Source of the DNA: Pseudomonadota bacterium
GTDB taxonomy: Bacteria; Desulfobacterota; Desulfobulbia; Desulfobulbales; Desulfocapsaceae
Direction: 5' to 3'
DNA length: 64,000 nt
Assembly: GCA_018817385.1 (NCBI GenBank)
Contig: JAHIUA010000087.1
Location: forward strand, 62,001 to 126,000
Below, in pieces: positions 26,660-36,399 of this stretch. The position numbers and the translations under genes were made by a program. Below the pieces are notes generated by a model that worked only from the letters and a program-made list of their open reading frames with translations, was not told the DNA's origin and ran no database searches. The stretch's first letter is position 1. Every line of letters begins with the position of its first letter.

Positions 26660-28437
26660 GAGCTAATGCAACTCGAACGAGTTGGCGGGCTGATACAGCC
26701 AAAAACCTTTCTCTCTTGATTCCGGTTTTCAAACGCCACCGTTTTCGGCTTATTCTGGGGTTCACAGCCCTTCTGGGAGTGGATTTTTTTCAGCTCCTTA
26801 CGCCGAGATTTATCAAAAAGGCCGTTGATGCCCTTGAAGAGGGTACGGCCAGTGGGGCGAGTCTCCTTCAATATGCCGCTTATATCATGCTTCTGGCTGT
26901 GGGGATCGCCTGTTGCAGGTTTGTATGGCGCTATCTCATCATTGGCTTTTCCCGTATGCTTGAGCGTGATCTGCGGGACAGGCTTGTGGCCCATTTGCTT
27001 AGCCTAGACCGTAGATTCTTTCAGCGTCATAGCACCGGCGAGCTGATGGCCCTTTCCTCCAATGACCTTGCTGCCGTGCAATTGGCCACGGGCATGGGAA
27101 TGATTGCCGCTGTAGATGCCCTGGTCATGACCTTGGCAGCCTTGGCCTTCATGGCCTATATCAACCCCATGCTTACCCTAATCGCTGTAGCTCCTATGCC
27201 GGTGCTGGCTATTACGACCAGGATGCTTTCAGCACGTCTCCATAAACGTTTTAAAAAGGTACAGGAACAATTTGCATCGATGACTGAATTTGCCCGCAGC
27301 GCCATTTCTTCTATCCATCTGCTGAAGGCCTATACCCAGGAGCAGACGCAGACGGAGCAGTTTGGCCAAATGGGAAGAGACTACATCCGCCACAATCTGA
27401 AACTGGCGATCATTCAAGGCCTTCTTTTTCCCTTTTCAAGTCTCATCGGCAACTGCAGTCTGTTGCTGGTCCTTTTTTTCGGTGGTCGTTTAACAGTCCA
27501 GGGGACAATAACCATCGGTGATTTTATTGCCTTCATCTCCTACCTGTTCATGTTGACCTGGCCAATGATGGCCATTGGTTGGGTGACAAACCTTTTTCAA
27601 CGCGGGGCCACGTCTCTTGCCCGTATAAAGGCTATTTTTGCTGAAGAACCTGAATTGCGTGATTGCGTTTCCAGCGAGTCTTTTCCTCTGAAATCGGGGG
27701 AAGTGAGAGTACAGGGACTCTCCTTTACCTATCCAGGTCAGCTTACTCCGGTCTTGGATGACGTGAGCATGACCTTTACCCACGGGATGGTGGGGGTGGT
27801 CGGGAAAACAGGTTCGGGGAAAACGACCTTGTGTCACATCCTCACCCGTCTCTATCCGGTAGCCGATGGTGTTCTTTTCCTTGCTGAGAGGGATGTGAAT
27901 GCACTCCCTGTGGCTACAGTCCGAAACAATATCGCCTATGTACCTCAGGAGGCGACTATTTTTTCAGAGACGATCCAGGCCAATATTGCTCTGGGGAGAA
28001 TGGATGCCAGCATGGAGGAGATCGAAGAAGTGGCAAAGGCGGCATCTATCCATGATGAAATTATGACCTTTGCAGACGGCTATCAGAGCAGGGTCGGTGA
28101 AAGGGGGGTGAAACTGTCCGGTGGCCAGAGACAGCGAATCGCCCTGGCCAGGGCGCTGCTTCTTGATCGACCCATCTTCATTATTGACGACGGCCTTTCT
28201 GCCGTTGATACCGAAACCGAGCATACCATTTTGCAGGATATTGGACCCTATCTGCAGGGAAAGACATGTATTGTTATCTCCCATCGCATCGCCTCTCTTG
28301 TCGGCGCAGATAGAATTCTGGTCATGGATAAAGGAAAAATCGTTGCCGAGGGAGATCATCAGTTCCTGCTGGAAAACAATGTTTTTTATGCAACGATCTA
28401 TTCACATCAGACCGATTCAGTGCTCCGGGAAGGATAG
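26656..28437 (+). CDS. mdlA: ABC exporter half, MdlA-like
   Basis: 593 residues: six membrane helices (about 30-320) then a nucleotide-binding domain with Walker A GKTGSGKTT, Q-loop VPQEATIF, signature LSGGQRQRIALARAL and Walker B IFIIDDGLSAVD. The residue after the Walker B Asp is Asp, not the catalytic Glu; this degenerate site is normal in one half of heterodimeric exporters such as MdlA. The start is a TTG at 26656 that overlaps the upstream stop (TTTGA) with GAGAGGGAG in front. It pairs with the next gene, five bases downstream. Substrate unknown. Confidence 0.92.
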   Translation: MRANATRTSWRADTAKNLSLLIPVFKRHRFRLILGFTALLGVDFFQLLTPRFIKKAVDALEEGTASGASLLQYAAYIMLLAVGIACCRFVWRYLIIGFSRMLERDLRDRLVAHLLSLDRRFFQRHSTGELMALSSNDLAAVQLATGMGMIAAVDALVMTLAALAFMAYINPMLTLIAVAPMPVLAITTRMLSARLHKRFKKVQEQFASMTEFARSAISSIHLLKAYTQEQTQTEQFGQMGRDYIRHNLKLAIIQGLLFPFSSLIGNCSLLLVLFFGGRLTVQGTITIGDFIAFISYLFMLTWPMMAIGWVTNLFQRGATSLARIKAIFAEEPELRDCVSSESFPLKSGEVRVQGLSFTYPGQLTPVLDDVSMTFTHGMVGVVGKTGSGKTTLCHILTRLYPVADGVLFLAERDVNALPVATVRNNIAYVPQEATIFSETIQANIALGRMDASMEEIEEVAKAASIHDEIMTFADGYQSRVGERGVKLSGGQRQRIALARALLLDRPIFIIDDGLSAVDTETEHTILQDIGPYLQGKTCIVISHRIASLVGADRILVMDKGKIVAEGDHQFLLENNVFYATIYSHQTDSVLREG

Positions 28438-28442
28438 TTCTT

Positions 28443-30278
28443 ATGCGCTACGGATATGGATATTTTGAGGAAGATAAACTGGGTAAGGTCGCCGATACCG
28501 GGCTCTGGCGGAGGGTTGTTTCTTATTCCGTGCCCTACTGGAAACGGCTTGTCTCTGCTATTCTCCTTTCATTTGCCGTCATCGGGGCGAGCCTTGCCTT
28601 GCCCTATATGGTTCGGCTCGGCATTGATCAATACATCACCAATACCAGCCTGGAGACTTCAGCCCGAATTGGGGGCCTCAGCATGCTTGCCGGTACCTTT
28701 GTCGGTGTCATTCTCTGTGGGTTCCTGGCCAACTTTCTTCAGGTCGTCATCCTTGAGTGGTCAGGCCAGAATATTATGCATGAGATGCGGCAGCAGCTTT
28801 TTGGCCATGTGCTGGGCCTTGATCTCTCTTTTTTTAATAATAACCCCAGTGGAAAACTTGTGACCCGGTTGACAAATGATATTCAGAACATGCACGAGAT
28901 GTTCACTTCGGTCATAGTCACACTCTTTAACGATTTCATGAAGCTTCTTGCCATCCTGATCATTCTTTTGTGGATGAACTGGCGACTTGCCCTGGTTTTG
29001 AGCTTGCTTGTACCCTTGATAACAGCAAATACACTCTGGTTCAGCCGTCTTGCCAGAGATGCCTTCCGCGCCATTCGCACACGCCTTGCCAGGATCAATT
29101 CCTTTCTTCAGGAAGCTCTTGCCGGTATTTCTGTCCTCCAGATTTTTATGAGGCAGGAGGATACGTTGCACAGATTTACTGAGCTGAGTAATGGCTATCT
29201 ACAGAAAAATCTGTATCAGATCAGGATATTTTCCATCTTCATGCCTGCCATAGATCTTTTCAGTTCCATTGCCACCGCCTCTATTATCTGGTACGGCGGT
29301 GGGCAGATCATCCAGGAGCAGATGTCTCTTGGAGAACTTGCTGCCTTTCTTGCCTACATGCGCCTTTTCTTTCAACCGATTCGGGATCTGTCTCAGAAAT
29401 ATTCCATTGTTCAATCTGCCATGGCCTCGGCAGAACGGATCTTTCAGCTCCTGGACACCTTACCTGCGTCTTCTCCAGTCAGGATGATACCGGGACAGCC
29501 GGAAATGAAAGGTGATGTGTCATTTCATCATGTCCATTTTGCCTATGATACGGAGCAGGTTTTGTCTGATCTCTCTTTCCATGTCGCTCCTGGAAAAACC
29601 CTGGCCATAGTAGGGGCTACAGGGTCAGGTAAGTCAACTATTGTCAATCTTCTCGAGAAATTTTACGAACCGGACAGCGGCCAGATATACATTGATGGTC
29701 AGGAGATAAGCACTCTCAACAGTCAGTGGCTCCGGGAGAGGCTTGGCCTGGTCATGCAGGACGTGTTCATTGTTCCTGCAACTGTGAGAGAGAATATCCT
29801 TTTAGATAAAAAGAGAGGCGAAGGTGAGTTGGAGGTGATCATTGACAAGGCACAGCTTGCCGGAGTGGTCGCCAATCTTCCTGAAGGTCTGGAAACACGA
29901 ATTGGAGAGGGTGGAGTAGAACTTTCTTCAGGTCAGAAGCAGCTCCTTGCTTTTGCCAGAGTGCTGGCCCGGAATCCGCGCGTCCTTATCCTTGATGAGG
30001 CAACTTCCAGTGTCGACTCGGTAACAGAAATTTTGATTGATCGAGCCATAGCCTCTACACTTGCCAATAGAACCGGTATCGTTATTGCGCATCGACTGTC
30101 AACCATTCGTCGGGCGGATCATATTCTGGTTATGGATAATGGCAGGATCGTCGAGCAGGGAAATCACCAATCGTTACTTGATCAAGATGGAATATACCGT
30201 CGTCTTCTCTCCTTACAGGCAAACCATTCAGATTTGTTGCCAAATTTGGCCTCCCAAGTCATGGACCCTAATCGCTGA
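28443..30278 (+). CDS. mdlB: ABC exporter half, MdlB-like
   Basis: 611 residues: six-helix membrane domain and nucleotide-binding domain with Walker A GATGSGKST, Q-loop VMQDVFIV, signature LSSGQKQLLAFARVL and a complete Walker B with catalytic Glu (VLILDEATSSVD). Together with the degenerate MdlA-like half it should form an asymmetric exporter with one working and one regulatory ATP site. GGAAGG lies nine bases before ATG 28443. The 3' end overlaps the 3' end of the opposite-strand racemase pseudogene by 11 bp, so no terminator fits between them. Confidence 0.94.
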   Translation: MRYGYGYFEEDKLGKVADTGLWRRVVSYSVPYWKRLVSAILLSFAVIGASLALPYMVRLGIDQYITNTSLETSARIGGLSMLAGTFVGVILCGFLANFLQVVILEWSGQNIMHEMRQQLFGHVLGLDLSFFNNNPSGKLVTRLTNDIQNMHEMFTSVIVTLFNDFMKLLAILIILLWMNWRLALVLSLLVPLITANTLWFSRLARDAFRAIRTRLARINSFLQEALAGISVLQIFMRQEDTLHRFTELSNGYLQKNLYQIRIFSIFMPAIDLFSSIATASIIWYGGGQIIQEQMSLGELAAFLAYMRLFFQPIRDLSQKYSIVQSAMASAERIFQLLDTLPASSPVRMIPGQPEMKGDVSFHHVHFAYDTEQVLSDLSFHVAPGKTLAIVGATGSGKSTIVNLLEKFYEPDSGQIYIDGQEISTLNSQWLRERLGLVMQDVFIVPATVRENILLDKKRGEGELEVIIDKAQLAGVVANLPEGLETRIGEGGVELSSGQKQLLAFARVLARNPRVLILDEATSSVDSVTEILIDRAIASTLANRTGIVIAHRLSTIRRADHILVMDNGRIVEQGNHQSLLDQDGIYRRLLSLQANHSDLLPNLASQVMDPNR

Positions 30279-30977
30279 TGCAGCAGGTTACAATACCTTC
30301 GCAGTGAATCGCCGTGGTGTTTAAAAAAGGAATGCCAAACTTGCTTTCCGTTAAAAGTAATGGCAGTTCCGTACAGCCGAGAATTAAAGCCTCAATTCCT
30401 TCTTCATCCGCCATTCTTTTGGTGATTGTTAACAGTTCCTTTCTTGTTGAGTCTTTGAAAATTCCTAATTCGATTTCTGAGAACAATTTGTGATGGATTA
30501 ATTGTTGTTCCTCTCGCCCGGGAACAACAACCGTTATTCCGTGAGCCTGGAACGGCCTTTTATAAAAGTCTGCCTCCATCGTCAGTTGAGTGCCCATCAG
30601 GCCTATTTTTTTCAGCTCCATTTCTTGAGCTTTAGCACAGGTCTCCTCGACTATGCTCAACAGTGGGATGGGCGATTTTTTCTGTATGAGATCAAATACT
30701 CTATGCGGTGAATTGGATGCAATTGCGGCGAATTCGGCGCCAGCATGGTGGAGCGAGAAAATTTTTGTTAAGAGCCAATCTGCGAGCTCCGTCCAGTTCT
30801 CGGTTTTAACGATTCTCATGAATTCGTTAAGGTTTGCACTATAGACAATGATTTCTGGACAATGATTTCTGGATAGGCCAACTGGGCATGCTTTGTATTG
30901 AATGCTCCGATTATTTCTTTATAATAATCAACTGTTGATTCAGGGCCAAGACCGGCCAGTATACCGATTCGTTTCAT
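30268..30977 (-). pseudogene. Aspartate/glutamate racemase-family gene, frameshifted
   Basis: The start at ATG 30977 gives the family N-terminus RIGILAGLGPESTVDYYKEI. The frame is lost after AYPEIIV because the 14-bp block GACAATGATTTCTG occurs twice in tandem (30844-30871, plus-strand sense). Removing one copy joins the frame to ANLNEFMRIV and the intact C-terminal 183 residues, giving 231 residues, the normal length. Both catalytic Cys regions are affected as follows: the C-terminal one is intact (LILGCTELPL), while the N-terminal one has Ser in AIASNSPH, where most racemases have ASNT(C/A)H. A downstream ATG at 30819 could start a fragment lacking the first 50 residues. Confidence 0.88.
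30844..30871. repeat. 14-bp perfect tandem duplication
   Basis: Two exact copies, 30844-30857 and 30858-30871, inside the racemase gene. The +14 length explains the frameshift exactly. Confidence 0.95.
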
Positions 30978-31322
30978 TTCTCTTTCAGTTCCTTTTTGCT
31001 CATGGTGGTCCCTTGATTGCTGCTCCTGATGCCATAGAACGGTACCAGGTTTATGGTATCAGGAACACAGTTTTCTTTGCAGGAGTGGAATGATTCAGCC
31101 ATACTCCCCAGAGTGCGGAACCGGGTAACAGAGAGCCTGGTTGCAAGGGGAGAGGTTGCCTGCTTCCAGAAAAAATTAATTTGTCGGCCTGCAGGCGGAA
31201 TGAGTCTCTATCAGGATTTTGTCTGGAGTGGAAGGACCTGTTGTTCCGATGCTGACTCCACCAGGATCAGGGGAGCGATGTGGAGCAGAGGACAAGGGCT
31301 GGGGGATTTCCCTGCTTATCCC
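30978..31322. other. Gene-free stretch
   Basis: 345 bp between two minus-strand genes. No gene, RNA or convincing terminator; a possible promoter for the racemase gene would be here. Confidence 0.35.
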
Positions 31323-31820
31323 TTAGTTGCTTTCGATATACTCACGGACTGTCTCGGTGAATCCTGGTGTGCTTGTGTCTGCCCCCTCAAACCGGTGGCT
31401 GATGTGAGCAGCTGGCGCCAGTCGGGCCACACCTGCCAGAAACTGAAGAAAGGCTGCGACCTGGGGAACGTCCCAGTCCTCTCCGGTCTGGTAATCAAAA
31501 CTGATCTGGTCGGGATAAACGCCAATGGTCAGACCAAGGAGCTCGACACTACCAATCCGAAAGTCTGTTAGGCCGTGGTGAAATTGACTGACATCACCAC
31601 TGACCACTGCATCAGCGGGGTGGTCAACTGACTTAATTGGTAAGTCTTTACCTTGTCCGTTATGCCATAAGGTCGGCTCATCATATACTGCTGCTTGAGA
31701 CATGACCCAGGAATAGATCGTACAAACTTGATCTCCGCTTAATCCAGCAATGAATATATCGGGAATTGATTCATCGTCGGTATCAAAGAGTTCTCTCAAC
31801 TTAGTCCAGTACTCGATCAT
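31323..31820 (-). CDS. Conserved-looking hypothetical protein
   Basis: 165 residues, soluble, acidic, no signal peptide. ATG 31820 is preferred because AAGGTG lies five bases upstream. Coding character is good: no long low-complexity parts and a coherent pattern (IFIAGLSGDQVCTIYSWVM, FLQFLAGVARLAPAAHISH as two blocks). I do not recognise the family. It stands alone, with gene-poor DNA on both sides. Confidence 0.7.
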   Translation of the reverse strand: MIEYWTKLRELFDTDDESIPDIFIAGLSGDQVCTIYSWVMSQAAVYDEPTLWHNGQGKDLPIKSVDHPADAVVSGDVSQFHHGLTDFRIGSVELLGLTIGVYPDQISFDYQTGEDWDVPQVAAFLQFLAGVARLAPAAHISHRFEGADTSTPGFTETVREYIESN

Positions 31821-32414
31821 ACAACACCTTAACATAAGGATAGGATTTATCGGGAATGAGGAGTGTCAGCTTCCCGATGCGATGCAGAGGTTTGCTGTTT
31901 TATTTAGTTGGTTTGAGGAATAACGAGTGTAGCATTGTCTGAAAAGAAAGCACTACTCGTGAGTCTCTATTCTTGAGCTTCGGGGAATTGATCGTACTCT
32001 TCAGGTTGGCGCCACCATTTAATTTTTTGATCCCTGGATGAAAGTACGTATGCTACTTGAGTAGCATCGCTCTCTCTGAGTTGAGCAGAGAGTATGCAAG
32101 CACGGAGTTCGGTATGTCAGAAAATTAGGTTGTATTATCTATCCGTCTGCCAAGAAGAGGAATACCATGGTATCGGCTCCGTCCTTATTTTCCCGAAGGT
32201 ACTTATGGTATCAGATGCCCCAGCTCATTAACAATTCTGACTGTGTAATTTATAAAAATGCTGATATTCAGTACGTTACTACGAATATCAGTCGCAAGTT
32301 GAAAAAGCAAGAATTCTTTTGTTGTGTGTTAGGATTCGCTCGGATGGAGAGAATCGTAGGGAAAAGAGGGGCACTTCTTTTTCTGCTCGCTGCCGCCTCA
32401 TCTTAACTCACTGT
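31821..32414. other. Gene-poor stretch with a possible gene remnant
   Basis: 594 bp. On the minus strand, 31967-32116, an open frame of 49 codons without a start reads like real protein (for example DATQVAYVLSSRDQKIKWW then RQPEEYDQF). It begins right after a TGA and may be the tail of a lost gene. Nothing else seen. Confidence 0.35.
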
Positions 32415-32437
32415 TCACCCTTGGTGAATAGTGAGTT
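32405..32437 (-). terminator. Hairpin over the MscS-like stop codon
   Basis: A 15-bp stem with one mismatch (AACTCACT-x-TTCACC against its complement) spans the stop codon at 32415. No T run follows on the minus strand, so it may stabilise the 3' end rather than terminate. Confidence 0.4.
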
Positions 32438-34097
32438 GCGGAAAAGGAATCTCCCAGTTGTTCTGGGTACAGCAATCGACACACCACTTCTGAATATCCC
32501 TTTCTATTTTTTTGGAGATATCCGCCATCCGTCCTTCGAAATCAGCGATAATGATTAGGTCAAGTGACGAGGAATTGGCCTGGAAAAATTCAACCTGGAG
32601 ATTGAGACAACTGCTTGTGTATTCTTCTTCGACCATTCTCGATTCCATGTAATCTTTTAGAATTGCAGGAATTTTCGAAGTTGCGTCTTTCTGTAAGCCA
32701 TAGCTGATCCCAAAGGGGACTCGTATTCTGAAGTTACGTGAAAGATTGGCGGGACATGCTTCGAGAAATGTCTGCGTAGGATAGGTTACTCTTCGTCCCC
32801 CTCGTTCAACGACTTCGACCTGCTCATGGGAGAGGCTTACCACCCGTGCTCGGGTTCCAGAATTAACCACAACCCAGTCGCCTCTTTTACAGGGAAACCA
32901 AGGTTCATCATGGTTGTAAGGGCGAGAAACAAGACCGACTAACTCCTCAATGGGGAGACGCAAGTCAACACCAAGAGAGGGATTCACAAGCCTGCAAAAG
33001 ACATTGATGGAGGCCACCTTCCACGGCACTCCATGGAGAATGATTCGTTCATTTTCCCGAACAGCACCTATGTTAAGCATCAGCCTCCCCTGTTGCCATA
33101 ATCTCGGTAACCCTTGACGGATGGTCCAGACAAGTCCCAAAAAGAAAATAATAGCCATACTCAACAGGAACCAGTCTTCAGCGAGATAGAGGACAAAAAA
33201 CAAACCAACAACAGCGAGAACAATCGAGAGTACTTGAAAAATAATATAGAGTAGACGAATCTTGACTGAGCGTTGTTCCTTTTGCTTACTGAATCTACAG
33301 AAAAGGGCGACAAGAATGCGGTACAACACTCTGCATGTCAGGAGAATAGCGATGAAGACGAAAACAGCGATAATGAGATACAGCCCTCTGTTTTTAAAAA
33401 ATGTTCGCAGTGAATTGCTGGTCCCTTCAACCAGCGAAATATCCTGCTCTTTTAATTGCTTCAATTCCCTTTCAGTAAGTTCAAGCTTGTTTTTGAGTCG
33501 TTCTTTAATGTTGAGCCACTCAGGCTGTAAGGCCAGGACCTTTTTTTGGACCCGGGGGTCCGATGTCTCTTCCAGGACACTCTGGAGATGTTCCACCGCC
33601 TGTCCGGCTGAGAGTTCCAACAAGCGCAGCTCAACAATCTTGTCTTTCAGGTCGGTTTTCTGTCTGGCTCTGAGAGTAAATCTTTTCAGTTCTTTGATAG
33701 CCGGTTCGAGGAGACTGGTCAGTTCGTCTTTCCAACTGAATAGTACCGGTTTCTTTTCAGTAAATAATGCAGACTCTACGCCAGTGGCAATACGCTCAAA
33801 GTCACTGGTGGTTTCTGAGAGTTGTCTGTCAAGCTGGGCGATCTCTTCTTGAAGTGCAGTCTTTTCTGCTTCTGACTTGCTGTTTTCCAATTTTGTTTCA
33901 GATAGTTGTATTTGCTCTTTGAGATTCTCCTGCAACTCTAAAAGAGAACTGAGCATTTCTACAGCGTCATTCGCCTGCTTGGCCACGGCCTGTCCTTCGT
34001 TACTGGTAGAGAGTTGAGTGGAGGACTCAGCCCAGGCATGAAGAGAAAAAAAGTGAACTATAAGACAGGAAACGATTAAAATGATAGGTTTTTGCAT
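32415..34097 (-). CDS. MscS-family mechanosensitive channel with coiled-coil domain
   Basis: 560 residues. A signal peptide (about 1-23, LIVHFFSLHAWA) is followed by a periplasmic coiled coil rich in Glu, Lys and Leu to about residue 225. Three to four membrane helices lie between about 235 and 330. The MscS beta and alpha/beta domains follow, although the pore-helix glycine/alanine pattern is weak. The cytoplasmic part contains GDWVVVNSGTRARVVSLSH and RRVTYPTQTFLEA, matching the MscS beta-domain 'G-V-I..I..R.T.(I/V).IPN' block. Long periplasmic coils are typical of MscK/YbdG-like channels. It would release solutes on osmotic downshock or have a derived sensing role. Stand-alone gene. Confidence 0.82.
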   Translation of the reverse strand: MQKPIILIVSCLIVHFFSLHAWAESSTQLSTSNEGQAVAKQANDAVEMLSSLLELQENLKEQIQLSETKLENSKSEAEKTALQEEIAQLDRQLSETTSDFERIATGVESALFTEKKPVLFSWKDELTSLLEPAIKELKRFTLRARQKTDLKDKIVELRLLELSAGQAVEHLQSVLEETSDPRVQKKVLALQPEWLNIKERLKNKLELTERELKQLKEQDISLVEGTSNSLRTFFKNRGLYLIIAVFVFIAILLTCRVLYRILVALFCRFSKQKEQRSVKIRLLYIIFQVLSIVLAVVGLFFVLYLAEDWFLLSMAIIFFLGLVWTIRQGLPRLWQQGRLMLNIGAVRENERIILHGVPWKVASINVFCRLVNPSLGVDLRLPIEELVGLVSRPYNHDEPWFPCKRGDWVVVNSGTRARVVSLSHEQVEVVERGGRRVTYPTQTFLEACPANLSRNFRIRVPFGISYGLQKDATSKIPAILKDYMESRMVEEEYTSSCLNLQVEFFQANSSSLDLIIIADFEGRMADISKKIERDIQKWCVDCCTQNNWEIPFPQLTIHQG

Positions 34098-35052
34098 GGT
34101 GTTTCAGTTGTACCTATTGAGAAATGGAAAAAGGGGATGGGGTGGTCTGGTTTTGCATAAAACGTTCGTCTTCCCTGAGTTGCATGCCGGTATCTTGAAG
34201 GACACAATACATTTTTTTCTGGTCACTTACCTTTCAACAGGGGGAGGGCTTGTCCTTTACTCCTTTGCCGAAAATATCAAAGGTGGTGGCGCCTCCCCTG
34301 GGCAATGCTGACAGGCCCTTTGTCGCCACACTCTCTGGGGAAGGGACATTGCGCCAATCATGCTCAGAAGATTGTTATGGCTCCCTGCCACCAGGGTGAG
34401 ATTTCTTGTCATACTGCTCAGAGCCTTTCTGTCCTGAAAAGACTTCGCCAAAACACAGTATATTCTTCAACCGTGTCTGCCTTCTGGTTGCAGGGAGATT
34501 GGCCTGATTGATGCAGTGGTGTTGGACTGAAGCACGAATTCGGAGATAATAAACTGGAAATAGCTCCTGTCGGGTTTGCCTGCAACTGGCTGTTTCGAGA
34601 TAATAATTTTTATTTTAGTCAAAAGATAAGATCTCAGCAATACTTTTCGCTGCCAGCGGTTCAGGTTCAGCTTTGAACTCAGGGGGGAAGTCTGTCTTCT
34701 ACTCTTGAATAGGTTTTTGAATTTGGCGGATATGTCATTGATGAATACAACAGAGGATGAAAGATAGTAATTCATCTCAGAAATTTCCTTTATATTCCAT
34801 GGCCTGCTCCCAAAATTATTAAAATCAGAATTCTCTAACATTTTTATTTCGGCCCTAAACTTAGTGTGCTAAAGTAGAATTTTGTATGGTTAAAAGAGTA
34901 AATTCAGTTGCGAACTATTCAAGCGCACTGCAGTAGCGTTGGCAGTATCCTGTCCACCGAACATCAATAGTCGTGGCAGTGCTGTTTTTCGTATCGTCAA
35001 TGTATATGGATAGTTATATGTTTTATTAATCTGTTATCCAGAGAGCTCTCTC
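34098..35052. other. Longest gene-free stretch
   Basis: 955 bp, AT-rich towards 34560-35040. A 124-codon frame on the minus strand (34467-34841) starts with ATG but lacks a ribosome site and resembles nothing. The perfect palindrome GAGAGCTCTC at 35041-35050 abuts the GTPase start. No RNA gene recognised. Confidence 0.4.
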
Positions 35053-36399
35053 ATGCTTGAAACTAAAATACAGACGGAACTTCAGAACAAAGTAAATAAA
35101 AAGATAGCCCCGTTGTTTTCCAAATATGAGATGGATTTCAGCAGTCTTGAATCCAGTATGAAATGGAAGCCCATTGTCCTTATCATAGGCAACTACTCTT
35201 CTGGCAAATCCACCTTGATCAATGAAATAATAGGCACGGATATCCAGCGCACCGGACAGGCACCCACCGATGATGCCTTTACTGTCATAACCTCTGAGGG
35301 AAGCGACAGACCAAAAGAAGTTCCTGGGTCCACGCTCATTAATGACGACCATCTGCCCTTTGTTAAGTTCAGGAAATATGGCGAAAAACTCACTTCTCAC
35401 CTATGCCTGAAAAATGTCAACTCGCCAATATTTACAAACATGGCCATCATTGACAGTCCGGGTATGCTGGATGCCACAACGGAAAAAGACCGTGGCTATG
35501 ATTATATGGAGGTGCTGGGCGAATTTGCCAAAATGGCCGACCTGATCGTCCTCATGTTTGACCCCCATAAGGCTGGAACCATCAAAGAGACCTATTCGGC
35601 AATCCGAAACACTCTACCTGAAAAATCCGGTGAAGACAGAATCATTTTTGTCATGAGCCGTATTGATGAATGTGACAGTATCAGCGATCTGGTGCGTTCT
35701 TACGGCACACTGTGTTGGAATATGTCCCAGATGACAGGTCGTAAAGATATTCCCCATATTTATCTTACCTATTCTGCTGAAGTGGCCAATTTTCGTGAGG
35801 TTGCAGATTTGTGGCCCCAGGAAAGGACGGAGCTCATGGCGAAAATAAATGCTGCCCCCGATCTTCGTCTGAACCATATTTTGGAAGATATCGACCGCCA
35901 GGTTAATGAGCTGCAAATAGTCTGTGAGGCCGTGACCGAATTTTCCCAGAGAGGGCGACAGCTGTTCATGAAGATAGGAAAGATAACGGCTGGCCTTGGT
36001 GTCGGCCTTTTTTGTTTCGGCGATGTTCTGACAAACAGCCTTATTTCCCTGCCCCGGCAGACCCTTGTATCCTCACTGCGAGGAGAAGGTTTTTCTTTCT
36101 CGAACCTCATTCTTCCCCTCATTTTTCTCTTAAGCGCCATGGCAGTAGGGGGGATTGTCTTTACTAATTTTAGCTTTAAAAGGCTTGTCCAGAAAACACT
36201 CGCAGACAGCAGCAATCTGGTCAGTCTGGAAAATGAATACCGGAGAAATCTCTGGCACAAAATGGTTGGAAAAATCAATGCACTGTTAAAAAAGAGCAAG
36301 GCGCAAGATATTTGGCAGGGACATGCTGGGAACTTGGCTAAGATCCATCGATTTCTTGAGGGTGATTTAAAAAAATACTACGAAAAATTAAGGCCTTAA
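35053..36399 (+). CDS. EHD/dynamin-like GTPase with membrane hairpin
   Basis: 448 residues. The GTPase domain resembles EHD ATPases and bacterial dynamins: P-loop GNYSSGKSTLIN near residue 47, a switch-I Thr region (TGQAPTDDAFTVI), G3 DSPGM, and G4 SRIDECD. The LxxD..KAG pattern LMFDPHKAG after G3 is typical of EHD-type proteins. Two C-terminal hydrophobic helices lie at about residues 310-328 and 350-375, followed by a basic tail. It probably remodels or senses membranes; bacterial relatives are largely uncharacterised. No strong ribosome site, only AGAG in a palindrome. It is a single gene flanked by long gene-free DNA. Confidence 0.87.
   Translation: MLETKIQTELQNKVNKKIAPLFSKYEMDFSSLESSMKWKPIVLIIGNYSSGKSTLINEIIGTDIQRTGQAPTDDAFTVITSEGSDRPKEVPGSTLINDDHLPFVKFRKYGEKLTSHLCLKNVNSPIFTNMAIIDSPGMLDATTEKDRGYDYMEVLGEFAKMADLIVLMFDPHKAGTIKETYSAIRNTLPEKSGEDRIIFVMSRIDECDSISDLVRSYGTLCWNMSQMTGRKDIPHIYLTYSAEVANFREVADLWPQERTELMAKINAAPDLRLNHILEDIDRQVNELQIVCEAVTEFSQRGRQLFMKIGKITAGLGVGLFCFGDVLTNSLISLPRQTLVSSLRGEGFSFSNLILPLIFLLSAMAVGGIVFTNFSFKRLVQKTLADSSNLVSLENEYRRNLWHKMVGKINALLKKSKAQDIWQGHAGNLAKIHRFLEGDLKKYYEKLRP

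Noticed and set aside
34467-34841. 124-codon hypothetical gene on the minus strand
   Set aside because: AT-rich, no ribosome site, no recognisable pattern.
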